Source of the DNA: Bacillota bacterium | GTDB lineage: Bacteria; Sysuimicrobiota; Sysuimicrobiia; Sysuimicrobiales; Segetimicrobiaceae | Assembly: GCA_021324255.1 (NCBI GenBank) | Contig: JAJPJL010000131.1 | Span: 1-52,979 of the forward strand | DNA length: 52,979 nt | Reading direction: 5' to 3' | In this document: in pieces, positions 25,315 through 34,306 of the stretch | Position numbering within the stretch: the first letter of the stretch is position 1 | Layout of the letters: every line of letters starts with the position of its first letter | Program-made: the position numbers and the translations under genes | Notes under the pieces: generated by a model | The model's input: the letters and a program-made list of their open reading frames with translations, nothing else | Told to the model about the DNA's origin: nothing | Databases searched by the model: none

Positions 25315-26247
25315 GTGGACGTCTCGGTGAACGCGGTGATGCGCCGCGGCCTCCTGCGGCTGTCGACGCACCGCGGCGCCGCCGTCTGGATGCGGCGCTA
25401 CGGCATGCGGCTGGGAGCGGCGCGGTTCGTGGCCGGGGAGACGCTCGACGAGTGCGTCACGGTGCTGCGCCGGCTCACCGAGAGCGGGTTCGAGACCAAC
25501 ACGACCCTGCTCGGCGAAGGCGTCGGGGACGCCGAGACCGCCGGGCAGGTGACGCGCGAGTATCTCGCCGTGCTCGACCGCCTCGCCGAGGAGCGGCTGC
25601 CGACGCGGCTCTCCGTGAAGCTGACCCACCTTGGGCTCAATGTGGCCCCGGACCTGGCGCACGACAACCTCGCGCGTTTGGTCGAGCGCGCCGGGACGCA
25701 CGGACAGTTTGTCCGCATCGACATGGAAGAGTCGAGCCGCGTCGACGCGACGCTCGACATCTACCGGCGCCTGCGCGACGCCGGTTCCGCGAACGTGGGT
25801 GTCGTGCTGCAGGCGTATCTCCGGCGGACCGGCGCCGATCTCGAGGCGCTGCTCCCGTTACGGCCCAACCTGCGGCTGGTCAAGGGGGCCTACCTCGAGC
25901 CGCCGGACGTGGCGTTTTCGCGGAAGGCCGATGTCGACCGCAACCTGGTGAGCCTCATCGTGCGGTCGTTGCGGGAGGGCGGGTATACGGCCGTGGCGAC
26001 GCACGACGACAAGATCATCGGGCAGGTCCGCGCGTTCGTCCGCGAGCAGGGGATTGCCCGCGACCGGTACGAGTTTCAAATGCTCTACGGCGTGCGCCCG
26101 CAGTTGCAGCGCGATTTGGTCGCGCTCGGCGAGCGCGTCATGGTCGCGACCCCGTACGGCGCGGACTGGTACCCGTACTTCATGCGGCGATTGGCCGAGC
26201 GGCCGGCCAACGTGCTGTTCTTCGTCCGCAACCTGGTCCGCCGCTAG
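25315..26247 (+). CDS. Proline dehydrogenase (monofunctional PRODH)
   Basis: PRODH oxidises proline to pyrroline-5-carboxylate with FAD, passing electrons to the membrane quinone pool. The 310-residue protein has the beta-alpha barrel signatures: SVKLTHLGL, RIDMEESS, VVLQAYLRRT, RLVKGAYLEP and EFQMLYGVRP, with YGADWYPYFMRRLAERPAN at the C-terminus for substrate binding. GTG 25315 has GAGGGGG upstream. The matching P5C dehydrogenase is not in the window. It follows the BtuF-like gene by 73 bases. Confidence 0.95.
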   Translation: MDVSVNAVMRRGLLRLSTHRGAAVWMRRYGMRLGAARFVAGETLDECVTVLRRLTESGFETNTTLLGEGVGDAETAGQVTREYLAVLDRLAEERLPTRLSVKLTHLGLNVAPDLAHDNLARLVERAGTHGQFVRIDMEESSRVDATLDIYRRLRDAGSANVGVVLQAYLRRTGADLEALLPLRPNLRLVKGAYLEPPDVAFSRKADVDRNLVSLIVRSLREGGYTAVATHDDKIIGQVRAFVREQGIARDRYEFQMLYGVRPQLQRDLVALGERVMVATPYGADWYPYFMRRLAERPANVLFFVRNLVRR

Positions 26248-26355
26248 TCCGGCGTGTCCCATGTCTGGCGAGACGAGGTAGCGGGGCCTGCCGGACCTGT
26301 CTGAAGCATCGCCCCCTTCGGCGCCGGCGACGCTCGCGCCGGCCGGGAGGAGCGC

Positions 26356-26384
26356 GGCCCGGACCGCAGGCGCGGTCCGCGGCC
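26356..26384 (+). terminator. Hairpin downstream of proline dehydrogenase
   Basis: CGGACCGC 26360-26367 pairs with GCGGTCCG 26372-26379 around AGGC; four more pairs follow after one bulged base. No T-run. The rest of 26248-26481 holds no gene I can support. Confidence 0.4.
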
Positions 26385-26481
26385 CGGCCGGGGTCGCGGG
26401 ACGGGCGCGGGGCGGCTGCGGCAGGGCGCCTCGGGGTATGAGCATAAACTGTACCCGATACGCAGGGAGCCGCGGAGGCGG

Positions 26482-27600
26482 ATGCCGATGGCGGAACGCT
26501 CGACCGTGACCCCGACGGAGCGTTGGCTACGGGTGGCGATGGGTATGGTCATCGCCGCCGCGGCGGCGTACTTGCTCTTTCGCCTCCGCTTCGTGCTGTT
26601 GACCGTCGCGCTCGCGGCCATGCTGGCGTACGCCCTGCTCCCGTTCGTCGAGCTCGCGGCCCGCATCCGGATGGGCGGGCGCCCCGTGCCGCGGGTCCTC
26701 GCCGTGCTGGCCGTGTTCGCCGTCGTCGCCGCCGCGCTCGCGGGGACGTTCCACGTGGCGGCGCGCCCGCTTGCCGCGGAGTCGAGCCGGTTTGCGCAGA
26801 ACGCCCGGACCTACCGGGATCACGTGTCCGCGTTTCTCAGCACGACGCGCGCCTCCGTTCGCCGGGGGCTCCCGGCGCCGGCGCAGGCCAGGCTCGACCA
26901 GGCGATCGACCAGGCCGGCACCCTGATCGTCAACTCCGCCGGACGCATGATGCAGGCGGCGGCCCGGTGGCTCACCCATGTCATCGAGCTCGTGCTGATC
27001 CCGATCCTCGCGTTCTACTTCCTGGTCGATCTGCCGTCGCTCAGCCGCGAGCTGTTGGGGTTTCTGCCGGGGTCGTGGCGACCCGTCGCCCGCGGCGCGG
27101 GGCAGCGCGCGGATCGCATCGTGGCCGGATACGTGCGAGGCCAGCTCCTCCTGATGTTGATCTCCGGGGTGGTCGTGTGGATCGGCCTCGCGATCCTGGG
27201 GGCGCCGTTTCCGCTGCTGCTCGGCGCCGTCGCCGGGCTCACGCGCGCGATCCCCATCGTGGGCCCCGTCATCGGGGCGATTCCGATCGTGGGCGTCACG
27301 CTCTTGCAGTCGCCCGGCATCGCGGTGCCCGTGCTGGTGTTCTTCGTGATCCTGCAGCTCGTCGAAACGAAGTTCATCCTGCCGCAGGTCATCGGCCACG
27401 AGCTCCGCCTGCACGCCGCCACGATCCTGCTCGCGTTGTTGGTCGGAAACGCGCTCTTCGGGTTCATGGGCATGTTTCTGGCGCCGCCGGCCGCGGCGTT
27501 CATCAAGAGCCTGCGCGAGGTGGATACGGGGCCGCCGGCCGAACGCGCGGCACTCGACCCCGAGGCCGCGCCGGCGTCCGTGGCCGTGGGGCGCCGCTAG
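26482..27600 (+). CDS. AI-2E family transporter (PF01594-type membrane protein)
   Basis: The 372-residue protein has about eight transmembrane helices and the family pattern: two N-terminal helices, a periplasmic-type helical segment (about 90-150), then LIPILAFYFLVDLP, GYVRGQLLLMLISGV, and TRAIPIVGPVIGAIPIV. Family members have been proposed to export autoinducer-2 or act as Na+/H+ antiporters, so the substrate is not safe to assign. ATG 26482 has GGAGG upstream. Its TAG is shared with the convergent gene (CTAG at 27597-27600). Confidence 0.9.
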   Translation: MPMAERSTVTPTERWLRVAMGMVIAAAAAYLLFRLRFVLLTVALAAMLAYALLPFVELAARIRMGGRPVPRVLAVLAVFAVVAAALAGTFHVAARPLAAESSRFAQNARTYRDHVSAFLSTTRASVRRGLPAPAQARLDQAIDQAGTLIVNSAGRMMQAAARWLTHVIELVLIPILAFYFLVDLPSLSRELLGFLPGSWRPVARGAGQRADRIVAGYVRGQLLLMLISGVVVWIGLAILGAPFPLLLGAVAGLTRAIPIVGPVIGAIPIVGVTLLQSPGIAVPVLVFFVILQLVETKFILPQVIGHELRLHAATILLALLVGNALFGFMGMFLAPPAAAFIKSLREVDTGPPAERAALDPEAAPASVAVGRR

Positions 27601-28016
27601 GCCGGCCCGCGGGCAGCGGGCGCGTCTGTCGCGCCGATCACCGAGCGAAGCAGGCGCGGGAGATCGGCGCTGACGGTGCCGTTCGTGGCGACGAGATCGC
27701 ACCCGGCCTGGTGGGCGGCCGCCCGCCGCGCGAGATCCCGGTGGCCGCAAAAGCCGAGGAGGGGGACGGCGCGCGTCGCCGCGTCGCCCTTGGCGTCACG
27801 GATCAGCGCGACGCCGTCGAATCGCCGCGCCGCGAGGTTGATGACGGCCGCGGCCGGGCGGCGCCCGAGCGCCCGCGTAAACGCGTCGCCGCCGCGGACC
27901 ACGACGGGCGCGTATCCCAGGGCGGCGAGCGCCGCGGTGATCCGGGTCGAAAACAGCACGTCGTCGTCGGCCACGACGACGACGCTCCCCGCGGGGGCTC
28001 CTGTTTCGGCGTTCAT
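27597..28016 (-). CDS. Degenerate response-regulator receiver-domain protein (pseudo-receiver)
   Basis: The 139-residue protein has a receiver-like alternation with an acidic start (VVVVADDDVLFSTRI; D17-D19). The phosphoacceptor position reads V-I-N60-L where receivers have Asp, and the switch lysine position reads A-T-N112-G. So it should not be phosphorylated in the usual way. There is no output domain. It may bind a partner constitutively. ATG 28016 was chosen over a longer frame that lacks receiver pattern. It shares its stop region with the convergent AI-2E gene and follows the SufT-like gene by 46 bases. Confidence 0.65.
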   Translation of the reverse strand: MNAETGAPAGSVVVVADDDVLFSTRITAALAALGYAPVVVRGGDAFTRALGRRPAAAVINLAARRFDGVALIRDAKGDAATRAVPLLGFCGHRDLARRAAAHQAGCDLVATNGTVSADLPRLLRSVIGATDAPAARGPA

Positions 28017-28062
28017 GCGCTCGCGCCGGCCGCTCGGTGGCGCGCTGCCCCGGCGGGGCGGC

Positions 28063-28374
28063 TCAGACGGCGAACCCCATCGCCTGGAGCTGCAACCGCC
28101 CGTCATCGCTCAGCCGCTCGGGCGACCACGGCGGCGTCCAGACCATCTCCACCCGGCAGTCTTCCACGCCGTCGACCGTCAGCATCTTCGACTGGATCTC
28201 AGAAACCAGCTGCGGGCCCATGGAGCATCCCATCGCGGTGAGCGTCATCTTGAGATCGACCACACCGCCCGCGATGGTGATGTCGTAGATCAGCCCGAGG
28301 TCCCAGATATTGACCGGGATCTCCGGATCGTAGCATGTCTTCAAGACATCGATGACCTGATCGCGCGTAATCAT
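28063..28374 (-). CDS. MIP18/DUF59 family protein, SufT/PaaD-like
   Basis: The 103-residue protein carries the family signature DPEIPVNIWDLGLIYDI and a reactive cysteine C50 in MTLTAMGCSMGP. SufT-type proteins help mature iron-sulfur proteins, and PaaD relatives act in phenylacetyl-CoA epoxidation. Alone here, the Fe-S role is likelier. ATG 28374 is preceded by a GAGG site; the longer frame to 28416 would start upstream of its own promoter. Confidence 0.92.
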   Translation of the reverse strand: MITRDQVIDVLKTCYDPEIPVNIWDLGLIYDITIAGGVVDLKMTLTAMGCSMGPQLVSEIQSKMLTVDGVEDCRVEMVWTPPWSPERLSDDGRLQLQAMGFAV

Positions 28375-28392
28375 GGCATCCGCCTCGGTTGT

Positions 28393-28401
28393 ATTGTACC
28401 A
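28393..28401 (-). promoter_or_regulatory. Extended -10 promoter of the SufT-like gene
   Basis: On the minus strand TGGTACAAT spans 28401 to 28393 (TGnTACAAT). The start site would be near 28386, giving a leader of about 12 bases with a GAGG ribosome site. Confidence 0.6.
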
Positions 28402-28422
28402 TAGACCCTGATTCACTATCCT
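28394..28422 (+). promoter_or_regulatory. Promoter of the UPF0182 gene
   Basis: TTGTAC 28394-28399 and TATCCT 28417-28422 are 17 bases apart. The -35 box coincides with the -10 box of the divergent SufT-like promoter, so both cannot be occupied at once. Confidence 0.5.
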
Positions 28423-28443
28423 GACGCGCGAGGAGGCCAGCCG

Positions 28444-31368
28444 TTGACGATTCGCCGGGCCGTGCTCGTGGCGCTGGTCGCCGCGCTCGTGCTGGCGCCC
28501 TGGCTCGCGCGCTGGTACACGGAATGGCTGTGGTTCGGCGAGGTCGGGTACCGCGTCGCATTCTGGACGCCCATCGTGTCCGAGATCGTGCTCGGCACCC
28601 TCGCCGGCCTGAGCGTCTTTCTCATCTTCTATATCAATACCCGGCTCCTGCTACGGCTGCGCCCGGTGCCGAGGGTCATCGAGCTTCGCGCCTCGGGAGG
28701 ACGAGCGTATCGTCAGATCGTGACCCGGCTCCAGCCGGCCAGGATCGCCGCGCTCGGCGCGGCGGTCGTCGGGGGGATCGCCGGCATCGCGGCCTCGGGG
28801 GCATGGCTCACGTTCCAAATGCTCGTCCACCAGGTGCCGTTCGGCACCCGCGATCCGATCTTTGGAATGGACGCCGGATTCTACGTCTTCACGCTGCCCG
28901 CGCTGTCCCGGCTGTACGAGTGGTTGATCGGCTGGCTCGCCGCGGCCCTTGCCGTGGTGGCGATCGGATACTATCTGGACCTTGCCCCGCTGGCGATGCG
29001 CGGGGTGTGGGTGGTGCCGCGGGGCGTCCGCGCCCACCTGAGCATCCTCCTCGGCGTGCTCGTGCTCGTGCAGGCCGCGGGGCTCTGGCTGCAGACGTAC
29101 GGGCTGCTCTTGATGCAGCGGGGCGTGGTGTTCGGCGCCGGGTACGCCGACATGCACGCCGCCTTGCCCGCGCTGCGCGTGCTGTCGGTCCTCGCGGCCG
29201 CGACCGGCCTGCTCCTCATGGTCTCCCCGCGGATGCGGTCGTTCCGGCCCGCCGCCGGCGCGCTGGCCGGCCTCGTGGTCCTGTGGATCGCCGGGGTCCA
29301 GTTCTACCCTGGATTTGTCCAGCAGTTCAACGTGGCGCCCAACGAGCTGCGGCGGGAGACGCCGTACATTCAACACAACATCGCGGCGACGCTCCACGCG
29401 TACGGGCTCGACGCGGTGGAGGAAAAAGCCTTTCCGGCATCCACCACGCTCGATCCCGCGACCGTCGTGGCAAACCAATCCGTGCTCGACAATGTGCGGC
29501 TGTGGGACGATCGGCCGCTCCTGCGCACGTACACGCAGTTGCAGAGCCTGCGGCTGTACTACACGTTTTCGAGCATCGGCATCGACCGGTACCGCATCGC
29601 GGGCCGGGAGCAGCAGGTGATGCTCGCCGCCCGCGAGCTGGACGTGTCGCGGCTGCCCCCGGATGCGCGCACCTGGGTCAACGAGCATCTCGTGTTCACG
29701 CACGGATACGGGCTCGTGATGAACCCCGTCAACCGCTTCACCGCCGAAGGGCTGCCTGAGTTCTACGTCAAGGACATCCCGCCCCAGAGCGTCATGGGCG
29801 AGCCCGTGAGCCGGCCGGAGTTGTACTACGGCTTGACGGCCGCGCCGTACGTCGTGGTCAAGACCCGGACGCGGGAGCTGGATTACGCGGCCGGCGACCG
29901 CAACGTGTATGCGGACTACACGGGATCGGGCGGCGTCCCGATCGGCGGGAGCCTCAGCCGGCTCGCGTTCACGTACCGGTTCGGCGCGCTGCCGCTGTCC
30001 CTCAACACGGACATCACGCCTGCCAGCCGCATCATGTTTCACCGCGCGGTGCCCGAGCGCGTCGCCCACATCGCGCCGTTTCTGACGTTCGACCACGATC
30101 CGTACCTCGTCGTGGCCGGCGGCCGGCTGTTCTGGATCATCGACGGCTACACGACGACCGCGGCGTATCCGTACGCGCAGCCGACGGGGCAGCTCAACTA
30201 TATCCGCAACTCGGTCAAGGCGGTCGTGGACGCCTACGACGGCTCGACCCGGTTCTATGTGGCCGACGCGTCGGATCCGCTCATCGCGACGTACGCGCGG
30301 ATCTTCCCCGGCGTCTTCGCGCCGCTGTCGGAGATGCCGCGGGCCCTTGCCGCGCACATTCGCTATCCCGTGGACCTCTTCACCGTGCAGGCGCAGATCT
30401 ACGCGACGTTCCACATGACGGACCCGCAGGTCTTCTACAACCGCGAGGACATGTGGGCGGTGCCGAACGAGGCGTTCGCTGGCGCGGCGCAGCCGCTCGA
30501 GCCGTACTACGTCGACCTCCGGCTCACCCCTCGGGGCCGCGACGAGTTCACCCTGATCCTGCCGTTCACGCCGTCCGGCAAGGACAACATGGTGGCGTGG
30601 ATGGCCGCGCGAAGCGATGCGCCGAACTACGGGCACCTGCTCGTCTACCGCTTCCCCAAGGATCGTACGGTGTACGGCCCGATGCAGATCGAAGCCCGCA
30701 TCGACCAGGATCCGAGCATCAGCAGCCGGCTCACGCTGTGGAACCAGCAAGGGTCGCAGGTGATCCGGGGCAACCTGCTCGTCGTGCCGGTGGCCGATGC
30801 GCTCCTGTACATCGAGCCCCTGTACCTGCAGGCCTCCGGCAGCGGCCTTCCCGAGCTTAAACGGGTCATCGCGGCGTACGGGTCCAGGATCGCCATGGAG
30901 CCGACGCTCGACGAGGCGCTGGCCCGCATCTTCGGCACCCCGCCGCAGCCGCCCGTCGAAACGCCGCCGGCGGGGCCCGGAACCGCGTCACCGGCCGCGA
31001 TGGGCGGGCCTGCGCCGGTGTCCGGTGGTACGGCGTCATCGCCCGCGCCCGCGGACGGCAGCCATCCCGGTCCCGTGTCCGCGGGCCGGGGGCCCCTGAG
31101 CGCCGGTTCCGCGCCCGGCCCGGCCGCGCCCGCACCGCGCCCCGTGCCCGCACCCGCGCCGCGCCCCCCTGTCCCGGCCGCACCGTCGCCGACGGCCGCC
31201 CAGCGCGCCTTCCAGCGGCGGGTGGCCGGCCTGGTGGAGCAGGCAAATGGGCACTACGCTCGGGCGCAGGCGGCGCTCCGCGCGGGCGACTACCAGACCT
31301 ACGGCCGCGAGATCGCGATGCTGGGCGGCGTGCTGGACGAGCTGAGACGGGTCACCGGCGCTCCGTAG
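28444..31368 (+). CDS. UPF0182 family large membrane protein
   Basis: The 974-residue protein has about seven N-terminal transmembrane helices (to about residue 290) and a large extracytoplasmic domain (about 295-835) with family blocks such as ETPYIQHNI, NVRLWDDRPLLRTYTQLQ, FTHGYGLVMNPVN and PTGQLNYIRNSVKAVVDAYDG. A Pro/Ala-rich linker (about 835-920) leads to a short helical C-terminus. The function of UPF0182 is unknown; it occurs in Actinobacteria, Cyanobacteria and Bacillota. The TTG start 28444 has AGGAGG seven bases upstream and leads straight into helix 1. Its 3' end overlaps the convergent mobA by 17 bases. Confidence 0.95.
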   Translation: MTIRRAVLVALVAALVLAPWLARWYTEWLWFGEVGYRVAFWTPIVSEIVLGTLAGLSVFLIFYINTRLLLRLRPVPRVIELRASGGRAYRQIVTRLQPARIAALGAAVVGGIAGIAASGAWLTFQMLVHQVPFGTRDPIFGMDAGFYVFTLPALSRLYEWLIGWLAAALAVVAIGYYLDLAPLAMRGVWVVPRGVRAHLSILLGVLVLVQAAGLWLQTYGLLLMQRGVVFGAGYADMHAALPALRVLSVLAAATGLLLMVSPRMRSFRPAAGALAGLVVLWIAGVQFYPGFVQQFNVAPNELRRETPYIQHNIAATLHAYGLDAVEEKAFPASTTLDPATVVANQSVLDNVRLWDDRPLLRTYTQLQSLRLYYTFSSIGIDRYRIAGREQQVMLAARELDVSRLPPDARTWVNEHLVFTHGYGLVMNPVNRFTAEGLPEFYVKDIPPQSVMGEPVSRPELYYGLTAAPYVVVKTRTRELDYAAGDRNVYADYTGSGGVPIGGSLSRLAFTYRFGALPLSLNTDITPASRIMFHRAVPERVAHIAPFLTFDHDPYLVVAGGRLFWIIDGYTTTAAYPYAQPTGQLNYIRNSVKAVVDAYDGSTRFYVADASDPLIATYARIFPGVFAPLSEMPRALAAHIRYPVDLFTVQAQIYATFHMTDPQVFYNREDMWAVPNEAFAGAAQPLEPYYVDLRLTPRGRDEFTLILPFTPSGKDNMVAWMAARSDAPNYGHLLVYRFPKDRTVYGPMQIEARIDQDPSISSRLTLWNQQGSQVIRGNLLVVPVADALLYIEPLYLQASGSGLPELKRVIAAYGSRIAMEPTLDEALARIFGTPPQPPVETPPAGPGTASPAAMGGPAPVSGGTASSPAPADGSHPGPVSAGRGPLSAGSAPGPAAPAPRPVPAPAPRPPVPAAPSPTAAQRAFQRRVAGLVEQANGHYARAQAALRAGDYQTYGREIAMLGGVLDELRRVTGAP

Positions 31369-32026
31369 ACGCATCGCCCGCGGCGAGGGACCCGAGGCGC
31401 GCCGCTGCCGCGGCATACTCCTCCGGGGTGTTTACGTTGACGAACGACCCCAGCTCCGGATCGAGCCGCCGGAGTTCGGCTTCCTCGACCACGCGCACCC
31501 GCACCTCCGCGAGGAAGCCCGTCGCCGGCTGCCGGCCGGCGGCGCAGCGGTGGATGGCCTCGAGGCACGCCGGCGCGTAGACGGCATGGAGCGGTTCGTA
31601 CCCGCGGGCATGGCGCGGGATGATCACATCGGCGCTCCCCGCAAGCGACACCAGGTGGCGCACCAGGCGAGGGTGGAGGAACGGCATGTCGCACGCGCAG
31701 GCGAAGACCGGTCCGCCCGCGTGGCGGAGCCCGCTGTAGATCCCGACGAGGGGATGCCCCGGCGGCAGCGCATCGCGCAGGACCTCGACGCCCGAGCGCC
31801 CGAGGCGATCGAACCGCTCGGGCGTGTTGGTCACGAGGATCAACCGCGTGATGCCGGCCGCGCGAAGCCGGCCGGCGACGAGCTCCACGAGCATCCGCCC
31901 GCCGACCGGAAGCGAGGCCTTGTCGCGCCCCATGCGCCGGCTCCGGCCGCCGGCCAGGATCACGCCCGCCACGGCGGAGGGCGGCGCGGCCCCCCGGCGG
32001 ACCGGCGATCCACGGGTCGCGGTCAC
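31352..32026 (-). CDS. mobA: Molybdenum cofactor guanylyltransferase
   Basis: MobA attaches GMP to molybdopterin-bound molybdenum. The nucleotide-binding motif AGVILAGGRSRRMGRDKASLPVGG is at the N-terminus (cited in parts: VILAGGRSRRMG, then RDKASLPVGG), followed by ACDMPFLHP (metal-binding Asp) and FVNVNTPEEY near the end. Starts at GTG 32026 (224 residues) and GTG 31972 (206 residues, closer to family length) are both possible; neither has a clear ribosome site. No molybdoenzyme or other moa/moe genes are in the window. Confidence 0.88.
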   Translation of the reverse strand: MTATRGSPVRRGAAPPSAVAGVILAGGRSRRMGRDKASLPVGGRMLVELVAGRLRAAGITRLILVTNTPERFDRLGRSGVEVLRDALPPGHPLVGIYSGLRHAGGPVFACACDMPFLHPRLVRHLVSLAGSADVIIPRHARGYEPLHAVYAPACLEAIHRCAAGRQPATGFLAEVRVRVVEEAELRRLDPELGSFVNVNTPEEYAAAAARLGSLAAGDASTERR

Positions 32027-32067
32027 GAGACGCGACGGTGCCGGCAACCGGCGGGCGTCATGGTTCG

Positions 32068-32076
32068 AATATAGCA
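32068..32076 (-). promoter_or_regulatory. Extended -10 promoter of mobA
   Basis: TGCTATATT on the minus strand (32076 to 32068) matches TGnTATATT. Transcription would start near 32061, 35 bases before GTG 32026. Confidence 0.5.
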
Positions 32077-32143
32077 CGGCCCAGGACGCCGCGCGCCGCC
32101 CGACGAACCACACGAAGCATCGACGATGCCGGGAGGAGCTGCG

Positions 32144-32434
32144 ATGCACGAAGCCGAGGCCGCGAGGATGCTCAAGGCATTTGGCGCGCAGGTCGCGCAG
32201 TTCATGGACCGGCGGCGCGAACTCAAGATGCTCGCCGCAAACGCGATCGAGGGCCGGGACCGCACGGCGGTGGCGGCCGTGCTCGCTCAGCTCGGCACGG
32301 AGACGTCCGAGCTGCACCGCCAGTGGCTCCAGGTGACCAACCTCGTGCTTCAGGAGGAGCGCGAAGCCTACAGCGAGATCGCGCGCCTGCTGGAGCAGGC
32401 CGGTCAGGCGGAGGCGTCGTCCCAGGCGCCGTAA
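32144..32434 (+). CDS. Small helical protein of unknown function
   Basis: The 96-residue protein is almost wholly alpha-helical and charged, with heptad-like spacing in EEREAYSEIARLLEQAG and RRRELKMLAANAIEG, so a coiled-coil or helical bundle is likely. ATG 32144 has GGGAGGAG five bases upstream, which supports real translation; an earlier ATG at 32126 lacks a site. I recognise no family. It lies alone between mobA and the peptide transporter genes. Confidence 0.6.
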   Translation: MHEAEAARMLKAFGAQVAQFMDRRRELKMLAANAIEGRDRTAVAAVLAQLGTETSELHRQWLQVTNLVLQEEREAYSEIARLLEQAGQAEASSQAP

Positions 32435-32585
32435 CTCCGCGCGCGCCCCGCACCGCGTGCTCCGGCGCCCGCGCCCGCACGGCCTGAGGTCGCGCGAGCG
32501 CTGCGGCGCGGCGGGAGAGGGACGTGCCCGCGCCGCCACGAAGGGACGTAGCCTGAAATCGGGCCGTACCCAGGGGGAGGTTGAC

Positions 32586-34226
32586 ATGCGTATCGACGAC
32601 GCGCCAGTTCATTCCCGACGCGCTCGGAAGGGCCTGTCACGCCGCGAGCTGCTCCGCATGGCCGGTGCCGCGGCCGCGGGCCTGGGGCCGCTCTCCGGAC
32701 GCCTCGGCCGCGCGTGGGGGGCGGCCCCGGTCGGGAAGCGCGGCGGCGTGTGGCGGATGGCGATCCCGGGCAATCCCACTGCGTACCCGATCACGATCCC
32801 CGGGAAGCTCGTGGACATTCTCGTCGACAAGACGATCTTCAGCACGCTCGTCAAGTACGAGCTGCGCAACGGGGCCATCCGGGTCGTCCCCGACCTCGCG
32901 CTCTCCTGGAGCGCCAACCCCACCCTCACGGAGTACACGTTCCGGCTGCGTCCCGGCGTGAAGTGGCACGACGGCCAGCCGTTTGGGGCCGAGGACGTGA
33001 AGTTCACGATGGATACCGTGCTGAACCCGAAGGTCAACGCGGGGATGGCGGGCGTGGTGTCGGCGATCGCCCGGACGACCGTGGTCGATCCGTCCACCGT
33101 GAAATTCACGCTCAAGTATCCGTACGCGTCGCTGCCGGTGATCCTCGGGTACAACATCGCCATCGTGCCGAAGCATCTGCTCGAGGCGCAGGATCCGAAT
33201 CAGCCGGTGCAGTTCATCCGGAATCCCGTGGGCACGGGACCGTTCAAGTTCAAGTCGTTTGCGCAGGACAGCTACCTCGAGGTCTCCGCCAACCCGGACT
33301 ACTACCTGGGTCCCCCGATGCTGGACGGGATCGAGTTCAAGGTCATTCCCGACGGGAACACGCGGCTCGCCCAGCTGCGTTCCGGCGACATCGATTTCAC
33401 GGTCATCGATCCGCCGCAGGTGGCGGCCGTCCAGGGAGCGCGCGGCATCGAGGTCCGGCGGGCGCCCCAGGTCAATTATTACTTCTTTGCGATCAACCAC
33501 GACCTCCCGAAGTTCGCGGACGTCCGCGTCCGCCAGGCGCTGACCTACGCGATCGACAAGCAGGCCATCGTCAAGAACATCCTCAAGGGCGATGGGCGGC
33601 CGGCGACGGGCCCGATCAACCCGCTCTTGGGCGCCTATTACAATCCCAACGTGGAGACGTACCCGTACAATCCGGAGAAGGCGCAGGCTCTGCTCGCCGA
33701 GGCGGGGTGGCGAAAGGGCGCCGGCGGCGTCCTCGCCAACGCAAAGGGCGAGAAGTTCACGCTGCTCTTCAACGGCCCGAAGGGCTACCCGGTGATGGAG
33801 CAGGTCATGACGTATGCCCAGCAGCAGTACCAGAAGCTCGGGTTCGATGTCACGCTCGACATCGTGGAGTGGCCCGTCCATCTCCAGAAGTACCACGACC
33901 GCAAGTACGATCTGCTGATGGAGTGGTGGATCACGCCGCCGGACCCGGACCTGTACGACCATTACTACAGCGCCTCGCCGGACAACTGGTGGGGCTACAA
34001 GAACGCGGCGCTGGACCGGATGCTCGTCAAGGCCCGGAGCGAGCCGGACCCGCAGAAGCGGGTGGCGCTGTACCACGAGATCCAGGCGATGCTGGCCAAG
34101 GACGTACCGCTCGTGTACCTGTACTATCCGCCGGAGTTGCAGGCGATCAGCTCGCGCACGCAGGGGCTGCCGCTGATCGGATACCGGGACGCGCTGACGT
34201 GGATGTCCAAGGTGTGGCTCGCGTGA
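32586..34226 (+). CDS. Tat-exported peptide ABC transporter substrate-binding protein (SBP_bac_5)
   Basis: The 546-residue protein begins with a twin-arginine signal (LSRRELLRMAGAAAAGLG) and then the DppA/OppA-type fold: YTFRLRPGVKWHDGQPF, AEDVKFTMDTVL, NPVGTGPFKFKSF, VRQALTYAIDKQAIV and the C-terminal EIQAMLAKDVPLVYLYY. Such proteins bind oligopeptides, dipeptides or, sometimes, nickel and opines. ATG 32586 has GGGGAGG upstream. Tat export means it folds before crossing the membrane. The two permease genes follow, but no ATPase gene does. Confidence 0.94.
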   Translation: MRIDDAPVHSRRARKGLSRRELLRMAGAAAAGLGPLSGRLGRAWGAAPVGKRGGVWRMAIPGNPTAYPITIPGKLVDILVDKTIFSTLVKYELRNGAIRVVPDLALSWSANPTLTEYTFRLRPGVKWHDGQPFGAEDVKFTMDTVLNPKVNAGMAGVVSAIARTTVVDPSTVKFTLKYPYASLPVILGYNIAIVPKHLLEAQDPNQPVQFIRNPVGTGPFKFKSFAQDSYLEVSANPDYYLGPPMLDGIEFKVIPDGNTRLAQLRSGDIDFTVIDPPQVAAVQGARGIEVRRAPQVNYYFFAINHDLPKFADVRVRQALTYAIDKQAIVKNILKGDGRPATGPINPLLGAYYNPNVETYPYNPEKAQALLAEAGWRKGAGGVLANAKGEKFTLLFNGPKGYPVMEQVMTYAQQQYQKLGFDVTLDIVEWPVHLQKYHDRKYDLLMEWWITPPDPDLYDHYYSASPDNWWGYKNAALDRMLVKARSEPDPQKRVALYHEIQAMLAKDVPLVYLYYPPELQAISSRTQGLPLIGYRDALTWMSKVWLA

Positions 34227-34306
34227 CGCTCGCCTGACGCGGGGCCCCCCGGCGGCCGTGGCCCGGCGGTTCCGGAGCCGGCCGCCGGTCACCCCCGCCG
34301 GTCCGC

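Noticed and set aside
28651-30750. 699-codon minus-strand frame inside the UPF0182 gene
   Set aside because: No family pattern, antisense to a strongly conserved membrane protein, composition typical of a shadow frame.
32061-32076. TTCGAA motif resembling a tRNA T-loop
   Set aside because: No acceptor or anticodon stems can be drawn; it is the downstream part of the mobA promoter.
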